From the NCBI GenBank assembly GCA_016291725.1, contig JAEEYJ010000166.1, positions 1 through 7,458 of the forward strand: a DNA stretch of 7,458 nt. The letters are read 5' to 3'. Positions 1-5,777 of the stretch are shown piece by piece (the first letter of the stretch is position 1; each line of letters starts with the position of its first letter). This DNA is from Solobacterium sp. (GTDB lineage: Bacteria; Bacillota_I; Bacilli_A; Erysipelotrichales; Erysipelotrichaceae). Made by a program: the position numbers and the translations under genes. The notes under the pieces were generated by a model. That model worked only from the letters and a program-made list of their open reading frames with translations. It made no database searches and was not told the DNA's origin.

Positions 1-1
1 C

Positions 2-427
2 ACCAAGGGCATGCCGTACCACAAACTGGCAAGTGTAAAGATTACGGACGATATGTATCCGAAGCCCGAGGAGCCGGCAGAGGAGCAGGAGGAAATCCTC
101 ATCGATGAAGCGGAGTACGAGGCGCTGGTCGCGTACTATACGGACAAGGACGGAAAGCTTTCCTACGATCTGCTGAACAAGGATATGATCCGCTTTGCGC
201 ATTCCTCCAGCATCGTGCGCAGGATGATCGAGGAGAGGAAGAGCGCCGTCACGGTCCGCAAGTACACCGTCGGCAACAAGTTCCGCAACATCATCGGCAA
301 CGATGATCTGACCAACAAGCAGATCGACCGGATGGTGGAGCTGCTGGACGATGTCTATCCGAAGGGTGTCTTCAAGGAATTCAATGATTACCTGCGGAAG
401 GAACTGGCCAAGCAGAAGAAAAAGTAA
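2..427 (+). CDS. C-terminal part of an unrecognised acidic protein (5' end outside window)
   Basis: The frame is open from base 2 to the TAA at 425-427. An ATG occurs at 11-13, but no Shine-Dalgarno sequence lies at a usable distance before it (the AAGG at 6-9 is too close), so the gene most likely begins upstream and the ATG is an internal Met. The visible 141 codons start with a short basic segment, then a Glu/Pro-rich acidic linker (about residues 19-37), then a predominantly helical, charged domain that ends in a Lys-rich tail (KQKKK). I see no signal peptide, membrane segment or catalytic motif, and I do not recognise the family. Codon use is GC-rich like the genes downstream. It could be the C-terminal domain of a larger nucleic-acid-binding or structural protein, but that is only a guess. 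A hairpin terminator follows at 461-485. Confidence 0.75.
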   Translation, partial: TKGMPYHKLASVKITDDMYPKPEEPAEEQEEILIDEAEYEALVAYYTDKDGKLSYDLLNKDMIRFAHSSSIVRRMIEERKSAVTVRKYTVGNKFRNIIGNDDLTNKQIDRMVELLDDVYPKGVFKEFNDYLRKELAKQKKK

Positions 428-460
428 GCACTGTCCCGGGATACCATCGGGGCAGAAGGC

Positions 461-485
461 AGGGCTGCAGAGCAGCCCTTTCTTT
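461..485 (+). terminator. Rho-independent terminator between the first gene and the M24 peptidase
   Basis: An 8-bp perfect stem (AGGGCTGC at 461-468 with GCAGCCCT at 472-479) encloses a three-base AGA loop and is followed by TTCTTT. It lies 33 bases after the stop of the first gene and ends directly before the Shine-Dalgarno sequence of the M24 gene. It therefore either ends the upstream transcript or acts as a leader hairpin for the peptidase mRNA. Confidence 0.75.
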
Positions 486-486
486 G

Positions 487-495
487 AAAGGAGAG
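487..495 (+). promoter_or_regulatory. Ribosome binding site that fixes the M24 peptidase start
   Basis: AAAGGAGAG lies 6 bases before the ATG at 502. A TTG in the same frame at 484 would give a product six residues longer, but that codon sits before the ribosome binding site and inside the T-tail of the terminator, so the ATG at 502 is preferred. Confidence 0.8.
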
Positions 496-501
496 TGCAG
501 T

Positions 502-1719
502 ATGTACGATATCAACGAACAGCACAGAATACAGGATGAAATGCTGAAGGAACGGCTGGAGAAGGTCCTGCCGGCCGTGATGGAGGAAACCGGGACACCG
601 TTCTGGATCATTGCGTCCCGTGAATACAACGAAGATCCGGTGTTCCACCACATCGTTCCTGCGCTGTATCCGACGGCACGCCGGCTGACCATCCTGGTCT
701 TTGCGGACTACGGCAGGCAGCGCATCAGCGTCAGTATGCCCGATGCGGTATTGAACAAGTACTACCGGCATGACTGGGACAGGGAGAAGGAGACGCAGAT
801 GGATGCGCTGGTACGCATCATCCGGCAGTATGATCCGGAAACCATCAATATCGATATCTCGGACCATTATGCCTACACCGACGGTCTTTCCTCCGGTCTG
901 TACCGGAAGTTCCTGCAGGAGCTTCCGGAGGACATCACTGCCCGTTTCCGGGGGAATGACCAGGCGGGCATCCGGCTGATGGAAACCCGCACGGAGACGG
1001 AACTGAAGTACTATCCGGAAGTGATGGATACCGCTCTGCGGATCATTGATGAAGCATTCAGCGATGAGGTCATCACCCCGGGGAAGACAACCTGCCGGGA
1101 TGTGATGGATTTCATGACGAAGCGGGTCAATGAACTGGGCATCACCTGCTGGTTCCCGCCGGATGTAAACCTGCAGAACGAGAAGGGAATGCAGGAAGAG
1201 GATACCGTCATCCAGCGGGGAGACCTGCTGCACTGTGACTTCGGCATTACGTACCTGCATCTCTGCACCGATACACAGCGCCTGTGCTGGGTGCGGCGGG
1301 AAGCCGGGGAGGATCTGCCGGAAGAGCTGCGGAAGGCGATGCGGCGCAACAATGCCTTCCAGGACATCGTATGCCGGAACATGGTCATCGGCCGCACCGG
1401 CAACGAAGTCTTCGTTGAAAGCATCCGTCAGGGTAAGGAAGCCTCCCTGAGGCCCGTACTCTACACGCATCCCCTGGGTCTCTTCGGCCATGCGTGCGGG
1501 CCGACCATCGGTCTCTGGAACGTCCAGGGTCCGGTGTATCCTTCCGGTGAACTGAAGGTTCATGAACATACCTCGTACGCCCTGGAGCTCAGTACCATTG
1601 AGTACCTGGAGATGTATCAAAGGGATACATACCTCTTCACGGAGGAGAGTGTGGTCCTGGTGGACGGGAAGGTGGACTTCCTCGGTGAAGGAAGGGAGAA
1701 AATCAAGGTCATCGGGTGA
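502..1719 (+). CDS. M24 family metallopeptidase (creatinase/prolidase-like, Xaa-Pro peptidase type)
   Basis: The 405-residue product has the two-domain layout of creatinase/Xaa-Pro aminopeptidases: an N-terminal alpha/beta domain to about residue 165 and a C-terminal pita-bread metallohydrolase domain. All five ligands of the dinuclear metal site can be placed: D246 in HCDFGI, D257 in CTDTQR (the usual 11-residue spacing), H323 in THPLG, E362 in ALELS and E381 in FTEES. H330 lies seven residues after H323, matching the H354/H361 spacing of E. coli PepP, and is the likely second active-site His. No signal peptide is visible, so the enzyme is probably cytosolic and releases N-terminal residues next to proline from peptides. 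M24 also includes creatinase and non-peptidase members, so the substrate is unproven. The motif around H330 (GHACGP) is less typical than the classical family pattern. The start is set by AAAGGAGAG at 487-495. Expression may depend on reading through the hairpin at 461-485. Confidence 0.92.
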   Translation: MYDINEQHRIQDEMLKERLEKVLPAVMEETGTPFWIIASREYNEDPVFHHIVPALYPTARRLTILVFADYGRQRISVSMPDAVLNKYYRHDWDREKETQMDALVRIIRQYDPETINIDISDHYAYTDGLSSGLYRKFLQELPEDITARFRGNDQAGIRLMETRTETELKYYPEVMDTALRIIDEAFSDEVITPGKTTCRDVMDFMTKRVNELGITCWFPPDVNLQNEKGMQEEDTVIQRGDLLHCDFGITYLHLCTDTQRLCWVRREAGEDLPEELRKAMRRNNAFQDIVCRNMVIGRTGNEVFVESIRQGKEASLRPVLYTHPLGLFGHACGPTIGLWNVQGPVYPSGELKVHEHTSYALELSTIEYLEMYQRDTYLFTEESVVLVDGKVDFLGEGREKIKVIG

Positions 1720-1764
1720 TTGACCTGAAAACGCCGTTGTACGATACTGATAGTAAAGAACAGC

Positions 1765-1783
1765 CTCTGCCGATCGGGCAGAG
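1765..1783 (+). terminator. Hairpin after the M24 gene, weak terminator candidate
   Basis: CTCTGCC at 1765-1771 pairs perfectly with GGCAGAG at 1777-1783 across a five-base loop, 46 bases after the M24 stop codon. There is no proper T-run after it, so intrinsic termination would be weak; it may be a transcript-end stabiliser or coincidental. Confidence 0.35.
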
Positions 1784-1793
1784 ATACAGATCA

Positions 1794-1821
1794 TTGTTCA
1801 TAATCAAAAGCATTTCATAAT
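1794..1821 (+). promoter_or_regulatory. Candidate SigA-type promoter of the zinc-ribbon protein gene
   Basis: TTGTTC at 1794-1799 and CATAAT at 1816-1821 are separated by 16 bases. The -10 box matches the consensus at five of six positions, the -35 only at its first three. Predicted initiation near 1828 would give a short leader containing the GGGGGAG ribosome binding site (1831-1837), five bases before the ATG at 1843. Confidence 0.4.
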
Positions 1822-1842
1822 ACGGATAATGGGGGAGAATGT

Positions 1843-3522
1843 ATGAAGACCTGTCAATACTGCCACGCTGAAATACCGGATGACAGTGAATTCTGTGAGT
1901 ACTGCGGTTCACCGTGTGCGCCGGCGGCTGTGGAAGAGAAGCCTGAAGAAAAAGAAATAATACCCGTAGCGGAAACGACGGAAGAGGTGCCTGAGAGAAC
2001 CCTGCCGGAGGAAGAGCCGGCTGCTGAGGAAGCAATCGCGGCAGCGGTGGAAGAGCCGGCCGTGGTGGAAGCGGTGGCTGCGGCGATGGAACCGGAAGAG
2101 ATCCCGGTGGAAGAGCCTGTCCCTGCAGAAGAAGCACCGGCAGAGCCGGAGGGGGAACCGGCTGCTGAGGAGATCGTGGAAGCTGCCGTGGAGGAGCCGG
2201 CTGTGGCGGAAGCGGTGGAAGCAGCGATGGAGCCGGAGGAGATTCCGGTGGAAGCGCCTGCACCGGCGGAAGCAGCAGCGGCGGTGGAAGAGCCTGTCCC
2301 GGAGCCGGCATCTGAACCTGAAACAAACGCAGAGGAACCGGTGAAGCAGGCAGAACCGGAGAAGAAGAAATCCAGCAAAGTGCCGATCATTCTGGCTGCG
2401 GCGGCAGCGGTAGGCGCGGGCGCGCTGTTCGGCATTCCTGCCTACCAGAAGAACAATACCTACAATGAAGCGCTGACCGCGATGAACGAGGGTGACTATG
2501 CGCTGGCGATCGAGACGCTGGAAAGCCTGGAAGATTACAAGGACGCGCCGAAGTACATCGAGTTCTGCCGTGGACTGCAGTACCTGGATGATCAGGATTA
2601 CGATGACGCGCTGGAGACGATTTCGGCTGTGAGCGAGCTGGAAGGCGCAGAGCAGTACATCAATTACATCGAAGGCATGCAGTACCTGGAGGAAGGCTAT
2701 TCCGTGGAGAACTATACTGCTGCGGCGGAGAAGTTCGAGCTGGCCGGCGAGGTGCGCGACAGTGCGGACATGAACATCTATACCCGGGCGATTGCGGCTT
2801 TCCTGGCTGACAACAATGCAGAGGCGGATACGCTGTTCCGTGAGCTGATCGAGCGGGGTACGATCGATGAGTGGCGGATGGGCCGCGCCCAGGATGCGGT
2901 GCTGTACTTCGGTGCGCTGCAGCGCTTCGAAGCCGGTGACTACGACTCTCTGAATGTATTCAAGGATGTCGAGAAGAACGGCGACACGCTCTTCGGCAAG
3001 CGGGCATCCTACTATGCAAACTACATCGAGGGACTGAATCATCTCAACAAGAGCCTGTTCTACAGTGCCTATGCCTGCTTCCAGAAGTGCGGGCACATAC
3101 TGGATTCGGATGATCTGGCGGCTTCCTGCATCCAGGAGCGTCCGGCAACGGGCATCGTGGAGCGCAATACCCAGGCAGGCACCGTCAGCGTTACCATCTC
3201 CGATACCAAGGATGACGATGATATGTTCATCAAGATCTACGATTCCAACAATGCGCTGGTGGAGTCTCTGTACATCCGTGACGGTGCGTCCGCGACAGCC
3301 TACTTCGGCGGCGGAAGCTACCGGATGGCCGTTGCCTGGGGCGATGGTGAAAAGTGGTTCGGCAAGGATGAAACCTTCGGATCCTACGGCAGCTACCAGA
3401 GGCTGCTGCTGACCGGAAGCAGTGAGTACTTCACGTTCCCGGCAGGCAATTCCTATACGCTGAGCTTCAATTCCTCCAACGGCAACGTCGGCAGCAAATC
3501 CTCCAACTACGGTGATTTCTGA
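1843..3522 (+). CDS. Zinc-ribbon, single-TM, helical-repeat membrane protein with C-terminal beta domain
   Basis: The product has 559 residues. Order of parts: a zinc ribbon (C4-x2-C7-x10-C18-x2-C21); a Glu/Pro/Ala linker (about 28-170) that contains two 47-residue repeats; a Lys-rich stretch (174-179); one TM helix (about 180-200); a region of helical hairpins resembling degenerate TPRs (about 201-430); and a C-terminal beta-rich domain (about 437-559) with a WFGKDETFGSYGSYQ-like motif and an NGNVGSKS ending. That C-terminal pattern (Gly-rich strand, Trp/Tyr-Gly...FG, then SxNGN) recurs, from memory, in many Bacillota surface-associated proteins of unknown role. With no signal peptide and a basic cluster before the helix, I infer that the zinc ribbon and linker are cytosolic and the repeats and beta domain are outside. 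A role as envelope sensor or scaffold is plausible but unproven. The ATG follows GGGGGAG by five bases, and a terminator follows at 3531. Confidence 0.9.
   Translation: MKTCQYCHAEIPDDSEFCEYCGSPCAPAAVEEKPEEKEIIPVAETTEEVPERTLPEEEPAAEEAIAAAVEEPAVVEAVAAAMEPEEIPVEEPVPAEEAPAEPEGEPAAEEIVEAAVEEPAVAEAVEAAMEPEEIPVEAPAPAEAAAAVEEPVPEPASEPETNAEEPVKQAEPEKKKSSKVPIILAAAAAVGAGALFGIPAYQKNNTYNEALTAMNEGDYALAIETLESLEDYKDAPKYIEFCRGLQYLDDQDYDDALETISAVSELEGAEQYINYIEGMQYLEEGYSVENYTAAAEKFELAGEVRDSADMNIYTRAIAAFLADNNAEADTLFRELIERGTIDEWRMGRAQDAVLYFGALQRFEAGDYDSLNVFKDVEKNGDTLFGKRASYYANYIEGLNHLNKSLFYSAYACFQKCGHILDSDDLAASCIQERPATGIVERNTQAGTVSVTISDTKDDDDMFIKIYDSNNALVESLYIRDGASATAYFGGGSYRMAVAWGDGEKWFGKDETFGSYGSYQRLLLTGSSEYFTFPAGNSYTLSFNSSNGNVGSKSSNYGDF
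2017..2298 (+). repeat. Two-copy 141-bp in-frame tandem duplication in the acidic linker
   Basis: Copy 1 spans 2017-2157 (residues 59-105) and copy 2 spans 2158-2298 (residues 106-152). Both begin with PAAEE and share AVEEPAV and AAMEPEEIPVE blocks. By hand alignment 31 of the first 38 residues are identical; the ends of the units have diverged. The period is exactly 47 codons, so the frame is kept. It looks like an older linker duplication rather than a fresh repeat. Confidence 0.85.
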
Positions 3523-3530
3523 TCCTGTGC

Positions 3531-3563
3531 AAAGGGTCTGTCCGTCAGGACAGGCCCTTTTCT
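3531..3563 (+). terminator. Rho-independent terminator of the zinc-ribbon protein gene
   Basis: A 13-bp stem (3531-3543 with 3548-3560, one G-T wobble) closes a four-base GTCA loop and runs into TTTTCT. It starts eight bases after the stop codon at 3520-3522. Its 3' arm also contains the -35 element of the next gene's promoter. Confidence 0.9.
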
Positions 3564-3575
3564 GTGAGGTATAAT
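3547..3575 (+). promoter_or_regulatory. SigA-type promoter overlapping the terminator, possibly giving a leaderless mRNA
   Basis: AGGACA at 3547-3552 (four of six consensus positions) is 17 bases from a perfect TATAAT at 3570-3575. The expected +1, 12 bases after the first base of the -10, is 3582, the A of the preferred start codon. The -35 lies in the 3' arm of the preceding terminator hairpin. Confidence 0.65.
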
Positions 3576-3581
3576 GAGTCT

Positions 3582-4202
3582 ATGGGATGGTTCGGCAAGG
3601 AAACGGATGAGAAAAGAGTAAAGCGTCTGGCGGCGCATGCGGGCGGCATCATCGAGATGCTCAAGGATGCCTTCCGTACCGGGAAGGGCACGGATCTGTT
3701 TCCGGTGCTGGTTTTCTCTGCGTCATTGGCAGGCATGGCCTGCCATGAGGCAGTAAAGGCTGTCCACGGCACCTTCGCTGTCGCAGAAGACAAACAGGGC
3801 AGGAAGTACTGGTTCGGTGATGATCTGAACAAGTACCTGCTGGAGAACCGTACGAGCGTTGCCGGCTTCTGTACAGCGGTGGTGCCCCTTGGTCCGGAAG
3901 AGATCCCGGGCATGGCGGCAGCCTTCGTCAGCAGCATCGGTACGGGTGAGATGATGGTATGCGGCTTCCGGGCGGAAGAGCTCTGGCACAGGGTGCATGA
4001 ATGCTGGGAAGGCATCTATGACAACATGACTTCCAGGTTCTGCAGATCACCGGAGGACTGGCCGGTGCTGTACGGGATTGTGCTGCAGAATATCCTGCTG
4101 CAGGCCATCCAGGCCGGTGCGCCGAAGGAGGAAGCCTGCCGGACAGCATTGATCAGTGCGATTGCGGTATCGAAGATGGACAGTGATTCTTTCCTGCAGT
4201 AA
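3582..4202 (+). CDS. Conserved-looking hypothetical protein, 206 residues, function unknown
   Basis: The ATG at 3582 opens a 206-codon frame with typical GC-rich codon use, ending at TAA 4200-4202. An in-frame GTG at 3564 would add six residues, but it lies in the T-tail of the preceding terminator and upstream of the -10 box, so it is disfavoured. No proper Shine-Dalgarno sequence precedes 3582; the only candidate (GAGG at 3566-3569) is 12 bases away. The protein seems soluble: a charged, basic N-terminal helix (about 7-35), a mixed central part with KYWFGDDLNKYLL (about 79-91), a Gly/Ala-rich stretch with modest hydrophobicity (about 97-125), and a helical C-terminus with a hydrophobic LQNILLQAIQAG segment. 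No nucleotide-binding, metal-binding or DNA-binding motif stands out. I have a vague sense of having seen similar FGDxLN-containing hypotheticals in Bacillota, but cannot assign a family. Confidence 0.85.
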   Translation: MGWFGKETDEKRVKRLAAHAGGIIEMLKDAFRTGKGTDLFPVLVFSASLAGMACHEAVKAVHGTFAVAEDKQGRKYWFGDDLNKYLLENRTSVAGFCTAVVPLGPEEIPGMAAAFVSSIGTGEMMVCGFRAEELWHRVHECWEGIYDNMTSRFCRSPEDWPVLYGIVLQNILLQAIQAGAPKEEACRTALISAIAVSKMDSDSFLQ

Positions 4203-4204
4203 GC

Positions 4205-4232
4205 AAAGAAGCGGAAACGCTTCTTTTTCTTT
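4205..4232 (+). terminator. Rho-independent terminator after the 206-residue hypothetical
   Basis: A 9-bp stem (AAAGAAGCG at 4205-4213 with CGCTTCTTT at 4218-4226) is capped by a GAAA tetraloop and continues into a T-rich tail (TTTTTCTTT). It begins two bases after the stop codon. Confidence 0.88.
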
Positions 4233-4258
4233 GGTGCAGCGTCATAGGCCGGGAACTG

Positions 4259-4267
4259 TGTTATCAT
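4259..4267 (+). promoter_or_regulatory. Extended -10 promoter of the DUF554 gene
   Basis: TGT-TATCAT (4259-4267) matches the TGn extended -10 pattern, with five of six consensus bases in the hexamer. No good -35 is seen at 16-18 bases. Initiation near 4274 would leave a leader of about 21 bases carrying AGAGGTG (4281-4287), seven bases before the ATG at 4295. Confidence 0.5.
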
Positions 4268-4294
4268 GTTCTGAAGAATCAGAGGTGATGGGGC

Positions 4295-4987
4295 ATGCTG
4301 GGAGTACTGGCGAATGCGGCAGGGATTGTACTGGGATCCCTGGTCGGCATGTTTGTAAAGAAGGGCATCAATGACAGGCTGGCGGACGCGGTGATGAAAG
4401 CACTGGGTCTCTGTACATTGATCATCGGTCTGTCCGGTGCGCTTTCCGGCAATCCTCTGGTGATGATCCTGTCCATGGTGGCCGGTACGATTGCAGGAAC
4501 GGCACTGGACATCGACGGACATATGAACCGTCTCAGCGACCGCCTGAGCAAGCGCTTCAAGGCCGAAGGGAACAGCAGTTTCTCCCAGGGCTTCCTGACG
4601 GCTACGCTGTTTGTCTGCGTCGGTGCGATGGCCATCGTCGGCAGCCTCAACGCAGGCCTCAAGGGAGACAACCAGGTGCTGTTCACCAAGTCGATCCTCG
4701 ACTTTGTGACCTGCATCATGCTGGCCGGCGGCATGGGCATCGGTGTCCTGTTCAGCGCGGTGCCCCTGTTCCTGTATGAAGGATCGCTGGTCATGCTGGC
4801 AAGGCTGCTGCAGAGCGTCCTGAGCAACCAGGCACTGATCACGGAGATCAACGGCGTCGGCAGCCTGATGATCATGGCCATTGCCCTGAACATCATGGGC
4901 CTTACCAGGATCAAGGTCGCGGATCTGCTGCCGGCAGTCCTGTTTGTACCGTTGATGTACGCACTGGCGGGCCTGCTGCCGCTGTAG
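4295..4987 (+). CDS. DUF554 family integral membrane protein (YdfK/YqgA-like)
   Basis: The 230-residue product is very hydrophobic and has the hallmarks of the DUF554 family. It starts with a short Gly-rich helix (about 1-22, VLANAAGIVLGSLVG), followed by helices near 33-52, 54-72, 98-118, 135-165, 185-203 and 210-228. Characteristic stretches include the LFVCVGAMAIVGSLNAGLKGD segment around 105-125, KSILDF at 132-137 and the C-terminal TRIKVADLLPA segment. The length is normal for the family and no frameshift is seen. B. subtilis YdfK and E. coli YqgA are relatives; the family is annotated as a possible transporter, but no substrate is established to my knowledge. The start is supported by AGAGGTG at 4281-4287. 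The gene appears monocistronic, between its own extended -10 promoter and the bidirectional terminator at 4996-5019. Confidence 0.93.
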   Translation: MLGVLANAAGIVLGSLVGMFVKKGINDRLADAVMKALGLCTLIIGLSGALSGNPLVMILSMVAGTIAGTALDIDGHMNRLSDRLSKRFKAEGNSSFSQGFLTATLFVCVGAMAIVGSLNAGLKGDNQVLFTKSILDFVTCIMLAGGMGIGVLFSAVPLFLYEGSLVMLARLLQSVLSNQALITEINGVGSLMIMAIALNIMGLTRIKVADLLPAVLFVPLMYALAGLLPL

Positions 4988-4995
4988 AGAATAAG

Positions 4996-5019
4996 AAAAC
5001 CCGGAGCGTTCCGGGTTTT
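4996..5019. terminator. Bidirectional terminator between convergent genes
   Basis: A perfect 10-bp stem (AAAACCCGGA at 4996-5005 with TCCGGGTTTT at 5010-5019) has a four-base GCGT loop, an A-run on one side and a T-run on the other, so it can work in both directions. It lies eight bases after the DUF554 stop codon. Its edge overlaps the TAA stop (5020-5018) of the minus-strand gene. Confidence 0.9.
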
Positions 5020-5749
5020 ACAGTTTATAGGGCAGGATAATCTTCGCCGTATCCCTCTGGGACTCCAGCAGTTCATACTCCAGGTGCAGGACACGGGAGA
5101 CGAAGGGTGAATCAATGCCGGCATCCCTGTTCCTGGAAAGACGCGCCGCAAGCGTATCCTCCGGCGTACCTTCCAGGTACACCGGGATGTCTATGCCGCG
5201 CAGGGCTGGGTTGTTGCCGTGCGTCCATTCCAGGATCAGCACATCCACATCCTTGAAGGATACCGGCTCATAGTACAGAGACTCCGGTGTCCTGCCCATC
5301 CTCCTCAGGAAGATCGTATCCCTCCCCGTATGGAACTCAAAGAGAATCCCGTTCACTTCCTTGTAGTTCACTTCATACTCACTGCCCAGGTACATGGCTA
5401 GGGCGTCCTCTCCGGCTTCCTGGTATATCAGTTCACGCTGCCGGTCATTGTACACCGGTATACGGTGCGGGTAGTTGTCGCCGGACAGGACGTAGGTATT
5501 CAGGTTCATAGCAGACAGGTAGCGGGAGAGGACGGCAGAGATGGACGTCTTGCCGGTGCCGGAGGAGCCGTAGACAGAGATGACGGTCTTCCGCTGGTTC
5601 AGTTCATTGATTTCCTCTACGACGTAGGGGAAAAGAATGCGTGCTTTGCGTATGATCTCTTCATTGATGTCTGTATAGGCATTGGGCATATCCCCGGCAG
5701 GGAGTCTGTCGGGGAGATCGGGATAGTTCATGAGTGTGTCAGGGTTCAT
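5018..5749 (-). CDS. P-loop NTPase related to uridine kinase / phosphoribulokinase
   Basis: The 243-residue product carries a Walker A motif GSSGTGKT at 61-68. Other uridine-kinase-like features follow: an SGDNYPHR segment with D91 placed like the substrate-binding Asp of that family, a Walker B-like hydrophobic strand ending in E174 (VDVLILEWTHG), and a LID-like Arg cluster (RLSRNRD, 203-209). It should therefore phosphorylate a small molecule with ATP in the cytosol, but the residues between 95 and 160 do not tell me the substrate. Annotations such as uridine kinase or adenylylsulfate kinase would both be by similarity only. About 50 residues before the P-loop form an N-terminal extension. 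The ATG at 5749 is supported by GGAGG (5760-5756) six bases upstream; a second in-frame Met at residue 7 has no such signal. It is transcribed towards DUF554. Confidence 0.88.
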   Translation of the reverse strand: MNPDTLMNYPDLPDRLPAGDMPNAYTDINEEIIRKARILFPYVVEEINELNQRKTVISVYGSSGTGKTSISAVLSRYLSAMNLNTYVLSGDNYPHRIPVYNDRQRELIYQEAGEDALAMYLGSEYEVNYKEVNGILFEFHTGRDTIFLRRMGRTPESLYYEPVSFKDVDVLILEWTHGNNPALRGIDIPVYLEGTPEDTLAARLSRNRDAGIDSPFVSRVLHLEYELLESQRDTAKIILPYKL

Positions 5750-5755
5750 AGGGTA

Positions 5756-5777
5756 CCTCCAGGGTAAGGGTATTATA
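5756..5777 (-). promoter_or_regulatory. Promoter -10 box and ribosome binding site of the P-loop NTPase gene
   Basis: On the minus strand TATAAT (5777-5772) is a perfect -10 box. It is followed by GGAGG (5760-5756), six bases from the ATG at 5749. Expected initiation near 5765 gives a leader of roughly 16 bases. The -35 region at 16-18 bases spacing is a CT-rich tract with no good match. Confidence 0.6.

Noticed and set aside
484..501. TTG start for the M24 peptidase at 484
   Set aside because: It lies upstream of the AAAGGAGAG ribosome binding site and inside the terminator tail; the ATG at 502 is six bases after that site.
388..1794. Long minus-strand open frame (468 codons) antisense to the M24 gene
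   Set aside because: It overlaps the complete M24 gene, whose five metal ligands are all in place. The antisense product has no recognisable domain and no ribosome binding site that I could see. GC-rich codon use opens such shadow frames.
1909..3096. Minus-strand frames rich in Arg/Cys/Phe or Pro/Leu/Gln opposite the zinc-ribbon protein (also 1709-2326 and 1854-2435)
   Set aside because: They are complements of the repetitive Glu/Pro/Ala codons in the linker, with low-complexity composition expected of shadows. The plus strand has a ribosome binding site, zinc ribbon, TM helix and terminator.
3564..3581. GTG start at 3564 for the 206-residue hypothetical
   Set aside because: It lies between the terminator tail and the -10 box, so a transcript from the predicted promoter would not contain it, and no Shine-Dalgarno sequence precedes it.
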